The translations under genes were made by a program, and so were the position numbers. This document shows, one piece after another, positions 24,511 to 33,243 of a DNA stretch of 64,000 nt. Origin of the DNA: VXNF01 sp964291305 (GTDB lineage Bacteria; Actinomycetota; Acidimicrobiia; Acidimicrobiales; CATQHL01); contig OZ219783.1 of the NCBI GenBank assembly GCA_964291305.2, positions 1,798,001-1,862,000 of the forward strand, written 5' to 3'. Numbering within the stretch: position 1 is the stretch's first letter; each line of letters starts with the position of its first letter. The notes beneath the pieces are model-generated. The model saw only the letters and a list, made by a program, of their open reading frames with translations. It searched no databases and had not been told where the DNA came from.

Positions 24511-25841
24511 TCGGTGGCTCCGAGGTAGACCTCGCCATACGGGGAGGACTCTGCGTCACCTGCAACAAGGCGGGCGACGTTACGACTGGCGACATCTATG
24601 TAGCCGGTGGTCGCATCCTCGCCATCGGCGGCCCGCCCCGTCGGGCCCGCCGCGACGTGGACGCTTCGGGCACCATCGTCATCCCCGGTCTGGTGAACCT
24701 GCACGACCACCTGAGAGACATGACGCCGGGACTCAGCGCCGGTGAGGGACTGAAGTTAGACGAAATGCTGCGCTTCTACTGGCGTCTGAACGAGACTGCC
24801 GGAGCGCTGGAGTACGAGACGATGGCGGCCTACAGCACCGCACGCCTGCTGGCGGCGGGCGTGACCACCGTCGTCGACCACGTCTACCCCTTCCACCGGC
24901 CCGGTCTGGAGGCCGCCACGATTGCCGGTTACGAGGCAAGCGGGATTCGCTGGTTTCTGGCCCGCGGGCTGATGACCAAAGGCCACGACCCCATCTGTGA
25001 ACCACTGTCGCTGGGGTTAGAACGGATCGGAGCCCTGCTAGCCGACGGTGTGGACGCCGAGCGGATCATGCTGGCACCCGTGTCGTTTCGTCAGGCCTCT
25101 CCAGAGGACTACCGCGCTGCCCGTGACTTTGCTGACACTTACGGCCTTCGGCTCTACACGCACGTCGCCGAAACAGCCGCTGAAGTGGCCAGCATTCAAG
25201 CCTTATACAGCTGTCGGCCGATCGAGTTGCTCCACCAGCTGGGGTTCTGTGGCTCCGACGTGACACTTGTGCACTGCGTCTTGCTGGCCGACGCCGAGAT
25301 AAGCGTGCTAGCCAGCACTGGCACCCACGTAGTGCACTGCCCCAGCAACCATATGAAACTGGCCAAGGGTTTCACCCGCGTTACAGATCTGTTAGCTGAG
25401 GGAGTGAACGTCGGTCTGGGCGTGGATCAGATGTCTGACATCTTCTGTGAGATGCGCCAAGAGGTGCTGCTGCAATCGATCCACCACAACAATCCCGGAG
25501 CTATCTCTCCGGAGGTTGCCCTGAGTATGGCCACCGCCAATGGAGCTGAAGCGGTCGGCTACGGCGGTCAGCTCGGCGAGATCTCCGTTGGGGCACTGGC
25601 TGACCTGGTCTGCGTGGGGGCCGACGGTCTAGGGTTCGGCCCGGTTTTAGACCCGGCCTGGAGCCTGGTGCACCGGTCTGCCGCAGCCGATGTCCGCCAC
25701 GTGATAACCGACGGCGAGCTGCGCATCGAAGACGGCGAGTTCGTCGACCTCGACAGCGAGGCTCTGCGCCACCAGGCGATGGATGTCATCGACAGCTACC
25801 TAGCAAGGGCAGACTTCGCTAATACCCGCTACGACCTATAA
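24504..25841 (+). CDS. Amidohydrolase / chlorohydrolase-type metal hydrolase
   Basis: A 445-residue member of the amidohydrolase superfamily (TRZ/ATZ, guanine deaminase-like group). Metal-binding motif NLHDHLRDM (HxH), then THVAETAAEV (histidine and glutamate), VTLVHCVLL, and the distal GVDQMSD aspartate are all visible in order. The GTG at 24504 was chosen because it follows a GAGGGGGG site and overlaps the preceding stop; the frame is open further upstream only as a shadow of the opine dehydrogenase gene. It probably deaminates or hydrolyses a cyclic or amide substrate in the same pathway as its neighbours. Confidence 0.88.
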   Translation: MVIGGSEVDLAIRGGLCVTCNKAGDVTTGDIYVAGGRILAIGGPPRRARRDVDASGTIVIPGLVNLHDHLRDMTPGLSAGEGLKLDEMLRFYWRLNETAGALEYETMAAYSTARLLAAGVTTVVDHVYPFHRPGLEAATIAGYEASGIRWFLARGLMTKGHDPICEPLSLGLERIGALLADGVDAERIMLAPVSFRQASPEDYRAARDFADTYGLRLYTHVAETAAEVASIQALYSCRPIELLHQLGFCGSDVTLVHCVLLADAEISVLASTGTHVVHCPSNHMKLAKGFTRVTDLLAEGVNVGLGVDQMSDIFCEMRQEVLLQSIHHNNPGAISPEVALSMATANGAEAVGYGGQLGEISVGALADLVCVGADGLGFGPVLDPAWSLVHRSAAADVRHVITDGELRIEDGEFVDLDSEALRHQAMDVIDSYLARADFANTRYDL

Positions 25842-25856
25842 GGGAGACGAAACCAC

Positions 25857-27305
25857 ATGGACATTGTCACGGTTCTGGAACGGGCCTGCGAGCGGCACTC
25901 TGACCGGCCGGCGCTCAGCAGGGACTCAACCACGATCAGCTACGCCCAAGTCGGGGAACGGGTGCCGGCTGTGGCGGGCACGCTGGCGAGGCTGGGCGTG
26001 TCGCAGGGAAGCACCGTCGGCGTATGCAGTCCCGACAGCATCGAAGCGTGGCTGACTATTTTCGCCGCCTGGCACTTGGGTGCGCTGCCAGCGCTCATTG
26101 ACGCCCGCACTCCCGACGACCGGCTGGGCTACTTCGTGGGCGACATGGACGCCGCCCTCGTCATCTCCGATGAGGAGAACCGCCCCCGCCTAGCCAACCT
26201 CCTGGGAATCGACGCTGCACCGCTACAAGAAGTCGCCGATGGCGCTACGGCGACCGTTCCGCGGGCGCACGACGAATCCTCCCCGCTGTTTCTCTCATAC
26301 ACCTCCGGGACGACCGGCGACCCTAAGGGTGTCGTGCTTACTAGCGGGCCGGTGACGCTGGGGACCTCTTGCATCGCCGAGCGGCTGGGCTACCAGATGG
26401 ACGACGTGTTGGTGGCTACGACGCCGGTGGCTAGCAGCTTCCAGCTCGTCGCTAGTGCCATGCCGGCGCTGCACGTTGGCGCGCAGGTAGTCCTAGCGGC
26501 GGGCCACTCCCCCAGAGAGGTTTGGCACGACATCGACACCCACCGCGGCTCTGTGCTGGTGGCCTACCCGCTCACCCTCGCCGACGTGGTCGGCCTAGCG
26601 CGGGAGAGGGGTCCTACGCACGGACTACGCCTGGCCCTTTCCGGCGGCTCACCGCTGGCGCCTCGCATCAAGCGGGACTACCTGGAGCACCTGGGAATCC
26701 CTCTCGCGGAGAGCTACGGCCAGAGCGAACTCGGCGGTTTTATGGTGCTAGGAACTCCCGGCGACGAATCAGCCCCAGAAGGGTTTGCTGGGCGACCGCT
26801 GCCGGACCGGCTGGCTTACGTGGCCGGGTCGGACAACCGGGAACTACCAACTGGCAAAGTCGGCGAGGTGGTGGTAGCCGAAGGCTTCTTCGGCGAGTAC
26901 CGCAACAAGCCCGAGGCGTACGCTAAAACCACCCAGGGGGGCGTGCTGCACACCGGCGACTTGGGCATCGCCGCGCCGCAGGGCCACATCAAGGTGCTAG
27001 GCCGAGTCCAAGAGGCGGAATCAGCCGAGCGTCGGGGTGGCTTCCTGCGCCAGGTAGAAGATGTGGCCTACGACCACCCCGCGGTGCGCCACGCCGCAGT
27101 CGTAGTGGATGCTCTCGGCCAACTCCGCTGCTTCGTGGAACTCTCCGTGGCCGAGAGCACTAACGAGGACGAACTAACCGACTTCATCAAGGCTGGCGTG
27201 CCGGAGCCGTTGGTGCCCACCGGGGTGCACATCCTCCCGGCATTCCCCCGCACCTTCAGCGGAAAAGCCGACCGGCTCCGCCTCAGCGCTCTGCATGGAG
27301 GCTGA
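25857..27305 (+). CDS. AMP-dependent acyl-CoA synthetase / ligase
   Basis: A 482-residue ANL-superfamily enzyme that adenylates a carboxylic acid and usually transfers it to CoA. The P-loop LSYTSGTTGDPKG (near 148-160), ESYGQSELGG (A5 motif), HTGDLG and the C-terminal FPRTFSGKADRLRL lysine motif are present. Length is on the short side of the family but complete. A GGGAG site precedes the ATG, 15 bases after the amidohydrolase stop. It closes the four-gene operon and presumably activates the acid product for beta-oxidation-like breakdown. Confidence 0.88.
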   Translation: MDIVTVLERACERHSDRPALSRDSTTISYAQVGERVPAVAGTLARLGVSQGSTVGVCSPDSIEAWLTIFAAWHLGALPALIDARTPDDRLGYFVGDMDAALVISDEENRPRLANLLGIDAAPLQEVADGATATVPRAHDESSPLFLSYTSGTTGDPKGVVLTSGPVTLGTSCIAERLGYQMDDVLVATTPVASSFQLVASAMPALHVGAQVVLAAGHSPREVWHDIDTHRGSVLVAYPLTLADVVGLARERGPTHGLRLALSGGSPLAPRIKRDYLEHLGIPLAESYGQSELGGFMVLGTPGDESAPEGFAGRPLPDRLAYVAGSDNRELPTGKVGEVVVAEGFFGEYRNKPEAYAKTTQGGVLHTGDLGIAAPQGHIKVLGRVQEAESAERRGGFLRQVEDVAYDHPAVRHAAVVVDALGQLRCFVELSVAESTNEDELTDFIKAGVPEPLVPTGVHILPAFPRTFSGKADRLRLSALHGG

Positions 27306-27403
27306 CAGTGCCAGCTGAGTCTCAAACGACCGCACCATAAGCGTGTGCTAGCTGCAGATACGGGTTCTCATGTAGCTCTGTCGGAGGCGTTTAGGGGTTC
27401 GGG

Positions 27404-30226
27404 TCAGCCGGTGGGCGTGTCGGCTGGTGGGCCCATGAGCATGTCTTCGCCGGTGTTGTCTTGGCGCATGTCAATGCCGGGTGCGGCTGGGCAGGTTATG
27501 TGGAAGCCGAGTATGGCACGGTTCGCAGCGTCAACATCAGTTGTCAGATCACGTGTCTGAGTCGTCGTGGCAGCAGCGCAACCGGCTGGTAGATGTGATA
27601 TTCCCACGGTGACCACACAAGGCTCGGCCTCATAGTTCAACGCGAAACGCGACGCCCCGAAACGGCCGTCGGCGTCCTCAGAACCAGCCGGCCCCAACAC
27701 CGCCCGAGAAACATTGAAACCACCCTCATGCAAACCCACAACCGAAACTCTAGGCGCCCCCGCCTGGGCGCCGCAAGACCGGCTCTCAGTCAACGAATAA
27801 CGAGCCGACCCGCCGCCGGCATCGCCCGTCACGTTCTGCGTCACATACACATCCCTAACCGCCACCCGCACATTATGGACAAAAGTGGTAGTCGTTTGTG
27901 TGTAAGACCGCACACTGCTCTGCGTCGAACCCGCGCTCGCGGCAACAAACCCCGCAGGCAAACCAGTCGTGACCTGATATTCACAAGCCACCCCAGAAGG
28001 GCTTGCTTGTCTAGCCACATCCAGATAGGCAACAACCCGATCATCGTTACGAGTAAACGTGCCATTGCGGTCCACCGTGGTCTCCGCGCTAACCGGCCGA
28101 CAACCCGCAGCAGAACCAGCCACCGGCGTAGCAGTAACCGTAAACGTGCTAGCCAGAATCGCGCCCACAGACGGATCCGACCCCAAATACGCGCCATCAG
28201 GATCCCTAAACAAAAACCCGCCCACAGACGGCGACGGGCCCACAACCACACGCACCGCAACCACCCGAGTGTCAGTCACCGAAGAACCCACACCCCCAAC
28301 CCGCGGCGGTAAAACAGTAACAGCCCCACCCGAAGCCGAAGTCGTAGAAGTAGTCGTAGTCGCGCCCGAAGCCTGAGTCGTACTAGTCGTACTAGTCGTA
28401 GTAGTAGTCGTCGTTGTTGTAGTAGTAGTCGTAGTAGTCGTCGTTGTTGTAGTAGTGGTTGTAGTGGTTGTGGTTGTAGTAGTAGTGGCTGGAGTAGCTT
28501 CCTGTGAAGCCGTCTGCGGGCTGTTACCCCCACCATTCTTAGCGCGTATCTGGAACCGATACCTCGCACCATTCTCCAAACCAGACACCGTATGCGAAAT
28601 AGTATCAGCATCCGAACTCGGAATATCAACCCAAGAACCCCAACCAGCGTTACCCTTCCTCTGACGATACTGATACCCAGTAATCGAATCATCCCCAGGA
28701 TCCGACCACGACAACACAACCGACCCAACACCCCCAGAAACAGAAAAACCAGAAGGCCGACCAGGCACCACAACCATAGTCGTCGAAGTAGTCGTCGTCG
28801 TCGTAGTCGTAGTAGTAGTCGTTGTCGTAGTAGTAGTCGTCGTCGTAGTAGTCGTAGTCGTAGTAGTCGTCGTAGTAGTCGTCGTAGTAGTAGTAGTAGT
28901 AGTGGTCGTCGTAGTGGTCGTCGTAGTGGTCGCAGCCGTGGTCGGGGTTGTAGTGATTGGTGCGGCCTCATAGGTGGATACGCTAGCTTCCACGCCAAGA
29001 CTAGACTTAGAAACGCACCCAGCGCCATACGCCACGATCGCAATCTTATACGCAAGCGTAGGCTGCAAACCTGTAAAAGTAACCGTCTTGCCCGGCATAT
29101 CTACCATCGTACTCTTCAGCGTGGTAGTCAAAAACAGAAGAGAAACATCATGCCGCGTCGGAGCACACGCCCCAATCACAGGCTCCCACGCCACAGTCAC
29201 AGACTTAGCAGCACGAGTCACAACGAGATTAGTCGGAGCGCTCGGAGGACCAGCAGGCTGAGTAGTAGTCGTCGTAGTAGTAGTGGTTGTAGTCGTAGTA
29301 GTAGTGGTTGTAGTCGTAGTAGTAGTGGTTGTAGTCGTAGTAGTAGTGGTTGTAGTCGTAGTAGTAGTCGTCGTAGTAGTAGTCGTTGTGGTGTCATCAT
29401 CAGCAATCGTGATCTTCAGCGGCTTGCCGTCGCTCCACTGACTGAGTCCGTCATGGGTGACCCCAACATAAAATGTCTCATCATCCTCATCATCGGTATC
29501 ACCAACTATATTGTATGTGATTGACTTCGCCTTTGTACCCTCAGCAACTGTCACAATTCTATTAAGCGGCCAGCAATAGTCTACACCCGGGAGTAAGGTG
29601 TCACACCCGAAATTAGCGAAGTTGCCCTGAGCCGAACCTACTGAATTAGTATCGGAGTCTAATAACGGATCGATGCTAAATGTCAGACCACCAGAGGGCG
29701 CATTCTCAGACAAAGTCGCCGTAATCGTAACAGCAGTGAGTTCCGAAGCACCACCTTCGGTTACGGTAGTAGGAGACGCTGAAAGCGTAACATATTTTTC
29801 GTATACTCTGGTAGTGACTGTTCCTGAGCTTCTGCCATTACCGTTATCATTAACAGCACGCAACTGCACAAGCGCATTCCCTGGACTACTAGTATAGCTG
29901 AATTCAGTAGTATTCGCGTCCGAATTGGGTATGGCAGTCCAACTCCAAGGGTCAGCAACTACCGCCCTTTGTCGATATTCCCAACGAATTATCGAAGGAT
30001 CACCCGGATCCTTCCACACGAGATGGACTTCTCTGTTGCCCGAATAAACATAGACATCCGGGACATCCGGCTTCTTCGCTGGAGTCGAACTCGTACTCTG
30101 CCCAGAAATGGCCGACGGAACCAAACTGAGCCCAGCAGACAACAAACCAACTACAATAGCTGCCGCGCCCACACGAAGACCCGGCGGCCGCAAACAACCC
30201 TTGAAACCCCACCCTGACTCGAACAT
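27404..30226 (-). CDS. Secreted FN3 / Calx-beta / poly-Thr surface protein (family member C1)
   Basis: A 940-residue secreted protein. Signal peptide about residues 1-43 (VGAAAIVVGLLSAGLSLVPSA), FN3 domain (about 50-145), Calx-beta domain (about 148-280), then three poly-threonine linkers separating two further FN3 domains (about 345-430 and 510-600), and the C-terminal family domain of about 270 residues ending MLMGPPADTPTG. The chain of domains and flexible, probably glycosylated Thr stalks suits a long surface fibre or adhesin. The ATG follows a G15 tract by five bases. It is the only intact copy of a three-copy tandem array (partners at 30499-33240 and 33450-36566). Confidence 0.87.
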   Translation of the reverse strand: MFESGWGFKGCLRPPGLRVGAAAIVVGLLSAGLSLVPSAISGQSTSSTPAKKPDVPDVYVYSGNREVHLVWKDPGDPSIIRWEYRQRAVVADPWSWTAIPNSDANTTEFSYTSSPGNALVQLRAVNDNGNGRSSGTVTTRVYEKYVTLSASPTTVTEGGASELTAVTITATLSENAPSGGLTFSIDPLLDSDTNSVGSAQGNFANFGCDTLLPGVDYCWPLNRIVTVAEGTKAKSITYNIVGDTDDEDDETFYVGVTHDGLSQWSDGKPLKITIADDDTTTTTTTTTTTTTTTTTTTTTTTTTTTTTTTTTTTTTTTTTTTTQPAGPPSAPTNLVVTRAAKSVTVAWEPVIGACAPTRHDVSLLFLTTTLKSTMVDMPGKTVTFTGLQPTLAYKIAIVAYGAGCVSKSSLGVEASVSTYEAAPITTTPTTAATTTTTTTTTTTTTTTTTTTTTTTTTTTTTTTTTTTTTTTTTTTTTTTTSTTMVVVPGRPSGFSVSGGVGSVVLSWSDPGDDSITGYQYRQRKGNAGWGSWVDIPSSDADTISHTVSGLENGARYRFQIRAKNGGGNSPQTASQEATPATTTTTTTTTTTTTTTTTTTTTTTTTTTTTTTSTTSTTQASGATTTTSTTSASGGAVTVLPPRVGGVGSSVTDTRVVAVRVVVGPSPSVGGFLFRDPDGAYLGSDPSVGAILASTFTVTATPVAGSAAGCRPVSAETTVDRNGTFTRNDDRVVAYLDVARQASPSGVACEYQVTTGLPAGFVAASAGSTQSSVRSYTQTTTTFVHNVRVAVRDVYVTQNVTGDAGGGSARYSLTESRSCGAQAGAPRVSVVGLHEGGFNVSRAVLGPAGSEDADGRFGASRFALNYEAEPCVVTVGISHLPAGCAAATTTQTRDLTTDVDAANRAILGFHITCPAAPGIDMRQDNTGEDMLMGPPADTPTG
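28783..28938 (-). repeat. Threonine-codon repeat (second linker of C1)
   Basis: About 150 bases of ACT/ACG/ACA codons encoding one of three poly-Thr stalks in C1; the others lie near 28378-28490 and 29266-29391. The run is nearly pure trinucleotide repeat, so its length is expected to vary between strains. Confidence 0.8.
29266..29391 (-). repeat. Threonine-codon repeat (first linker of C1)
   Basis: A 126-base run of threonine codons with an internal 21-base higher-order period (a TAGTGGTTGTAGTCGTAGTAG-type unit on the plus strand repeated four times), which suggests recent expansion by block duplication. Confidence 0.75.
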
Positions 30227-30231
30227 TCGTA

Positions 30232-30246
30232 CCCCCCCCCCCCCCC
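30232..30246 (-). promoter_or_regulatory. Poly-G tract (G15) before surface gene C1
   Basis: The longest homopolymer in the window: fifteen G ending five bases (TACGA) before the ATG of C1. Position and spacing are the same as for genes B and C3. Confidence 0.7.
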
Positions 30247-30345
30247 GTTCACCAGGGGAAGAAAGCGGACAACGAACCCTAAAACCCTACACCACACCCG
30301 GCCACCAGACAACGATCCAGGCAGAGCACCTCTCACACAACCGCT

Positions 30346-30459
30346 TGCACCGCATCAAGCACTTCTAGCGCCGAGCAGCCCCTCAGCAGCTACCGCGACC
30401 CGTTTAGGCCAACAGCGCACTTGCTCCGACGGCTCCAAATACTCAAAGTGCGCCGACCG
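30346..30459 (-). pseudogene. Fragment of the transglutaminase gene
   Basis: About 114 bases resemble the internal part 37211-37340 of the transglutaminase gene, including a shared stretch ending CTCAAAGTGCGCCGACCG on the plus strand. It encodes no complete domain. It marks a duplication breakpoint between surface genes C1 and C2. Confidence 0.75.
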
Positions 30460-30498
30460 AAATGTGATGTAGCTATCGGAGGCGCTTAGAGATTCGGG

Positions 30499-31600
30499 TC
30501 AGCCGGTGGGAATGTCGGCTGGTGGGCCCCCCACGAGCATGTCCTCGCCGGTGTTGTCTGGGCTCATATCAATGCCGGGTGCGGCTGGGCAGGTTATGTG
30601 GAAGCCGAGTATGGCACGGTTCGCAGCGTCAACATCAGTTGTCAGATCACGTGCCTGAGTCGTCGTGCCAGCAGCGCAACCGGCCGGTAGGTGTGATATT
30701 CCCACGGTGACCACACAGGGTTCGGCCTTGTGGTTCAACGCGTAACGCGACGCCCCGAAACGGCCGTCGGCGTCCTCAGAACCAGCCGGCCCCAACACCG
30801 CCCGAGAAACATTGAAACCACCCTCATGCAAACCCACAACCGAAACTCTAGGCGCCCCCGCCTGGGCGCCGCAAGACCGGCTCTCAGTCAACGAATAACG
30901 AGCCGACCCGCCGCCGGCATCGCCCGTCACGTTCTGCGTCACGAACACATCCCTAACCGCCACCCGCACATTATGGACAAAAGTGGTAGTCGTTTGTGTG
31001 TAAGACCGCACACTGCTCTGCGTCGAACCCGCGCTCGCAGCAACAAACCCCGCAGGCAAACCAGTCGTGACCTGATAATGGCAAGCCACCCCAGAAGGGC
31101 TTGCTTGTCTAGCCACATCCAAATAAGCAACAACCCGATCATCGTTACGAGTAAACGTGCCATTACGATCCACCGTGGTCTCCGCGCTAACCGGCCGACA
31201 ACCCGCAGCAGAACCAGCCACCGGCGTAGCAGTAACCGTAAACGTGCTAGCCAGAATCGCGCCCACAGACGGATCCGACCCCAAATACGCGCCATCAGGA
31301 TCCCTAAACAAAAACCCGCCCACAGACGGCGACGGGCCCACAACCACACGCACCGCAACCACCCCAAACCGAGACCTCGCCGCCCCCTGCGTGCCAGTCA
31401 TCGGAGTCCAATAACGGATCGATACTAAATGTCAGACCACCAGAGGGCGCATTCTCAGACAAAGTCGCCGTAATCGTAACAGCAGTGAGTTCCGAAGCAC
31501 CACCTTCGGTTACGGTAGTAGGAGACGCTGAAAGCGTAACATATTTTTCGTATACTGTGGTAGTGACTGTTCCTGAGCTTCTGCCATTACCGTTATCATT
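30499..31600 (-). pseudogene. Truncated surface protein gene C2
   Basis: The 3' 900 bases encode the family C-terminal domain (300-residue open frame, ending MLVGGPPADIPTG with one extra Gly). Upstream of about 31400 it jumps directly to the Calx-beta segment corresponding to 29653-29851 in C1, so all poly-Thr and FN3 regions are missing and the frame is broken. It is then interrupted at 31600 by the 1466-bp element, and its remaining 5' piece (33067-33240) lacks the signal peptide, start codon, G tract and promoter. It cannot make a secreted protein as it stands. Confidence 0.85.
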
Positions 31601-33066
31601 GGGGATTATATACGAAAGTGCCATACCGGCTTGGCGTCGGACATCTGCGCAAAGGCTGATGGGTGCTGTTGAACCGTGCGGGTCCGTGGCCGGTTGCGGC
31701 GAACACGACGCTGGCGGGAACGGGGAAGAAGTTGTTGGGTTCAAGCTTCCCCGGGTACCAGGGCGTGGCGGACAAACTAGCTGTTATGTTAACTGACGGC
31801 ATATTGGGTGCTTTTTTGTGGAGTCTAGGGATCAAGAGTGGCTGTCGCAGCAGGGTGGGTGAGGTTAGGCTGGGAGTGTGGGTTCTGTAGCGGTTTCGGG
31901 GGTTGCGCCGTCGTTGGAGGATGCTCGCCGAGCGGCGGCGATGCTGGTTGATGCTGGTGTGGGGACGGTGTTGCTGTACGGTTCTGTTGCGCGTGGGGAC
32001 GCTACAGCGCATAGCGATATTGATTTGGTGGCGGTCTTTGATGATCTGGGCGATTATCGATGTCGGAGCCGTGTGCGGCGTGACCTTGGCTTGCGGGCGC
32101 GTCGGGCCGCGGGGTGGCCGGTGGATGTGTTTGTCACGGATGTTCCCGAGTGGACCACGCGCACTCAGAAGGTGGGCTGCTCGTTCGAGGCGGGCATAGC
32201 ACCGACCGCGGTGAGGCTGGCTGACTCAAGCGACCGCGGCACAGTCTATTGGGATAAGGAGATTGGAATGCCAGATAGTCCGCATGCCGAAATGGAATCA
32301 CGCTTTAGTAATCTCACTGGAGCTGTGACGAATCTGGAGCGAAATCTGACACCGACAGCAAGCGAAAGGAAGGTGGCCCGCGACGGGAACGTGATCCAGC
32401 AGACACGCATGGAGTTGGAGAGGTTCGCGTGGGCGTGCGGTTCGGCGCATCAGACCTTTGAGGCGGCCGCGAAGCTGATGATGATTATTACGACGGGGGA
32501 ACCGGCACCTCATACGCACCTGCTTAATAAGTTGTTGGAACCTCAGCCCAGTTGGGTTGTTGAGGCATTTGAGTCGGCAGCGCGAAACATTGACTTGGTC
32601 CAACTGTCTGAATGGCACCAAGGCGTCAACTACAGCTCGGCGCGGCCGGTCGAAGGATTTGACGACACATATTTAGAGGCGCACGCCGAGGCCGCCGTGG
32701 AGATCGCAAAGTTCGCTGGCGAACAGGGCCGCCAACATGGCGTAGCATCTGATCTGCTTGAAGGGTTTGATCTTCAGCTTCAGTTATGCGAAGACGCGCT
32801 TGAACAGCCGCGGCGAATCCCGATGGAACCACCTAAAGGCGGGCTCCGGTGGGATGACCTACTCGGGCCGGGATGACTAGGCAGCCCTCCGCCGCCGCAT
32901 CACCTGGAAACAAGCGCGCCGACTCGACCAACGGAACGCCAAACCGCCCTGCGCGACCCGGTGCCCTCCCCGCACATCTGCTCATATCACCACACTAATC
33001 ACAGGGTGTGACAGTCGCCATACCCCCAGCTCAAAGCACTATTGGGCACTATCCGACATAAGCCCC
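31601..33066. mobile_element. Transposase-less element with terminal inverted repeats, carrying an MNT gene
   Basis: The element interrupts the C2 pseudogene. Its ends are an imperfect 22-bp inverted repeat: left GGGGATTATATACGAAAGTG(CC), right (reverse complement) GGGGCTTATGTCGGATAGTG(CC), 17 of 22 identical. The 8-bp target TTATCATT is present on both sides (31593-31600 and 33067-33074), while the intact homologue at 29844-29851 has it once. The only convincing gene is the nucleotidyltransferase at 31878; no transposase is encoded, so it must have been mobilised in trans. The 277 bases left of the gene and the 190 right of it hold no convincing gene. Confidence 0.88.
31878..32876 (+). CDS. 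MNT-type nucleotidyltransferase with C-terminal helical (HEPN-like) domain
   Basis: A 332-residue protein. The N-terminal 130 residues form a minimal nucleotidyltransferase domain with GSVARGDATAHSDIDL (GS-x9-D-x-D catalytic motif). The rest is helical, as in HEPN-like partner proteins (residues about 140-300), so toxin-like and antitoxin-like parts appear fused. In known MntA-HepT pairs the MNT protein AMPylates and silences the HEPN RNase. Start is a GTG after a GGGAG site. It is a homologue of the gene at 53577-54503 and is the cargo of the mobile element. Confidence 0.8.
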   Translation: MGSVAVSGVAPSLEDARRAAAMLVDAGVGTVLLYGSVARGDATAHSDIDLVAVFDDLGDYRCRSRVRRDLGLRARRAAGWPVDVFVTDVPEWTTRTQKVGCSFEAGIAPTAVRLADSSDRGTVYWDKEIGMPDSPHAEMESRFSNLTGAVTNLERNLTPTASERKVARDGNVIQQTRMELERFAWACGSAHQTFEAAAKLMMIITTGEPAPHTHLLNKLLEPQPSWVVEAFESAARNIDLVQLSEWHQGVNYSSARPVEGFDDTYLEAHAEAAVEIAKFAGEQGRQHGVASDLLEGFDLQLQLCEDALEQPRRIPMEPPKGGLRWDDLLGPG

Positions 33067-33240
33067 TTATCATTAACAGCACGCAACTGCACAAGCGCAT
33101 TCCCTGGACTACTAGTATAGCTGAATTCAGTAGTATTCGCGTCCGAATTGGGTATGGCAGTCCAACTCCAAGGGTCAGCAACTACCGCCCTTTGTCGATA
33201 TTCCCAACGAATTATCGAAGGATCACCCGGATCCTTCCAC
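33067..33240 (-). pseudogene. Detached 5' fragment of surface gene C2
   Basis: These bases match 29844-30016 of C1 (end of the first FN3 and beginning of the Calx-beta domain) and continue C2 beyond the inserted element. At 33240 the match stops and sequence equivalent to 30293 onwards begins, so the signal peptide and promoter have been deleted. Confidence 0.8.
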
Positions 33241-33243
33241 CAT

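Noticed and set aside
28783..29391. Regular short repeats resembling a CRISPR array
   Set aside because: The repeats are trinucleotide, coding and without unique spacers of constant length.
31663..31890. A 75-residue plus-strand frame at the left end of the mobile element, considered as a transposase remnant
   Set aside because: It has no DDE or HTH motif and no recognisable family; three frames are open over the stretch.
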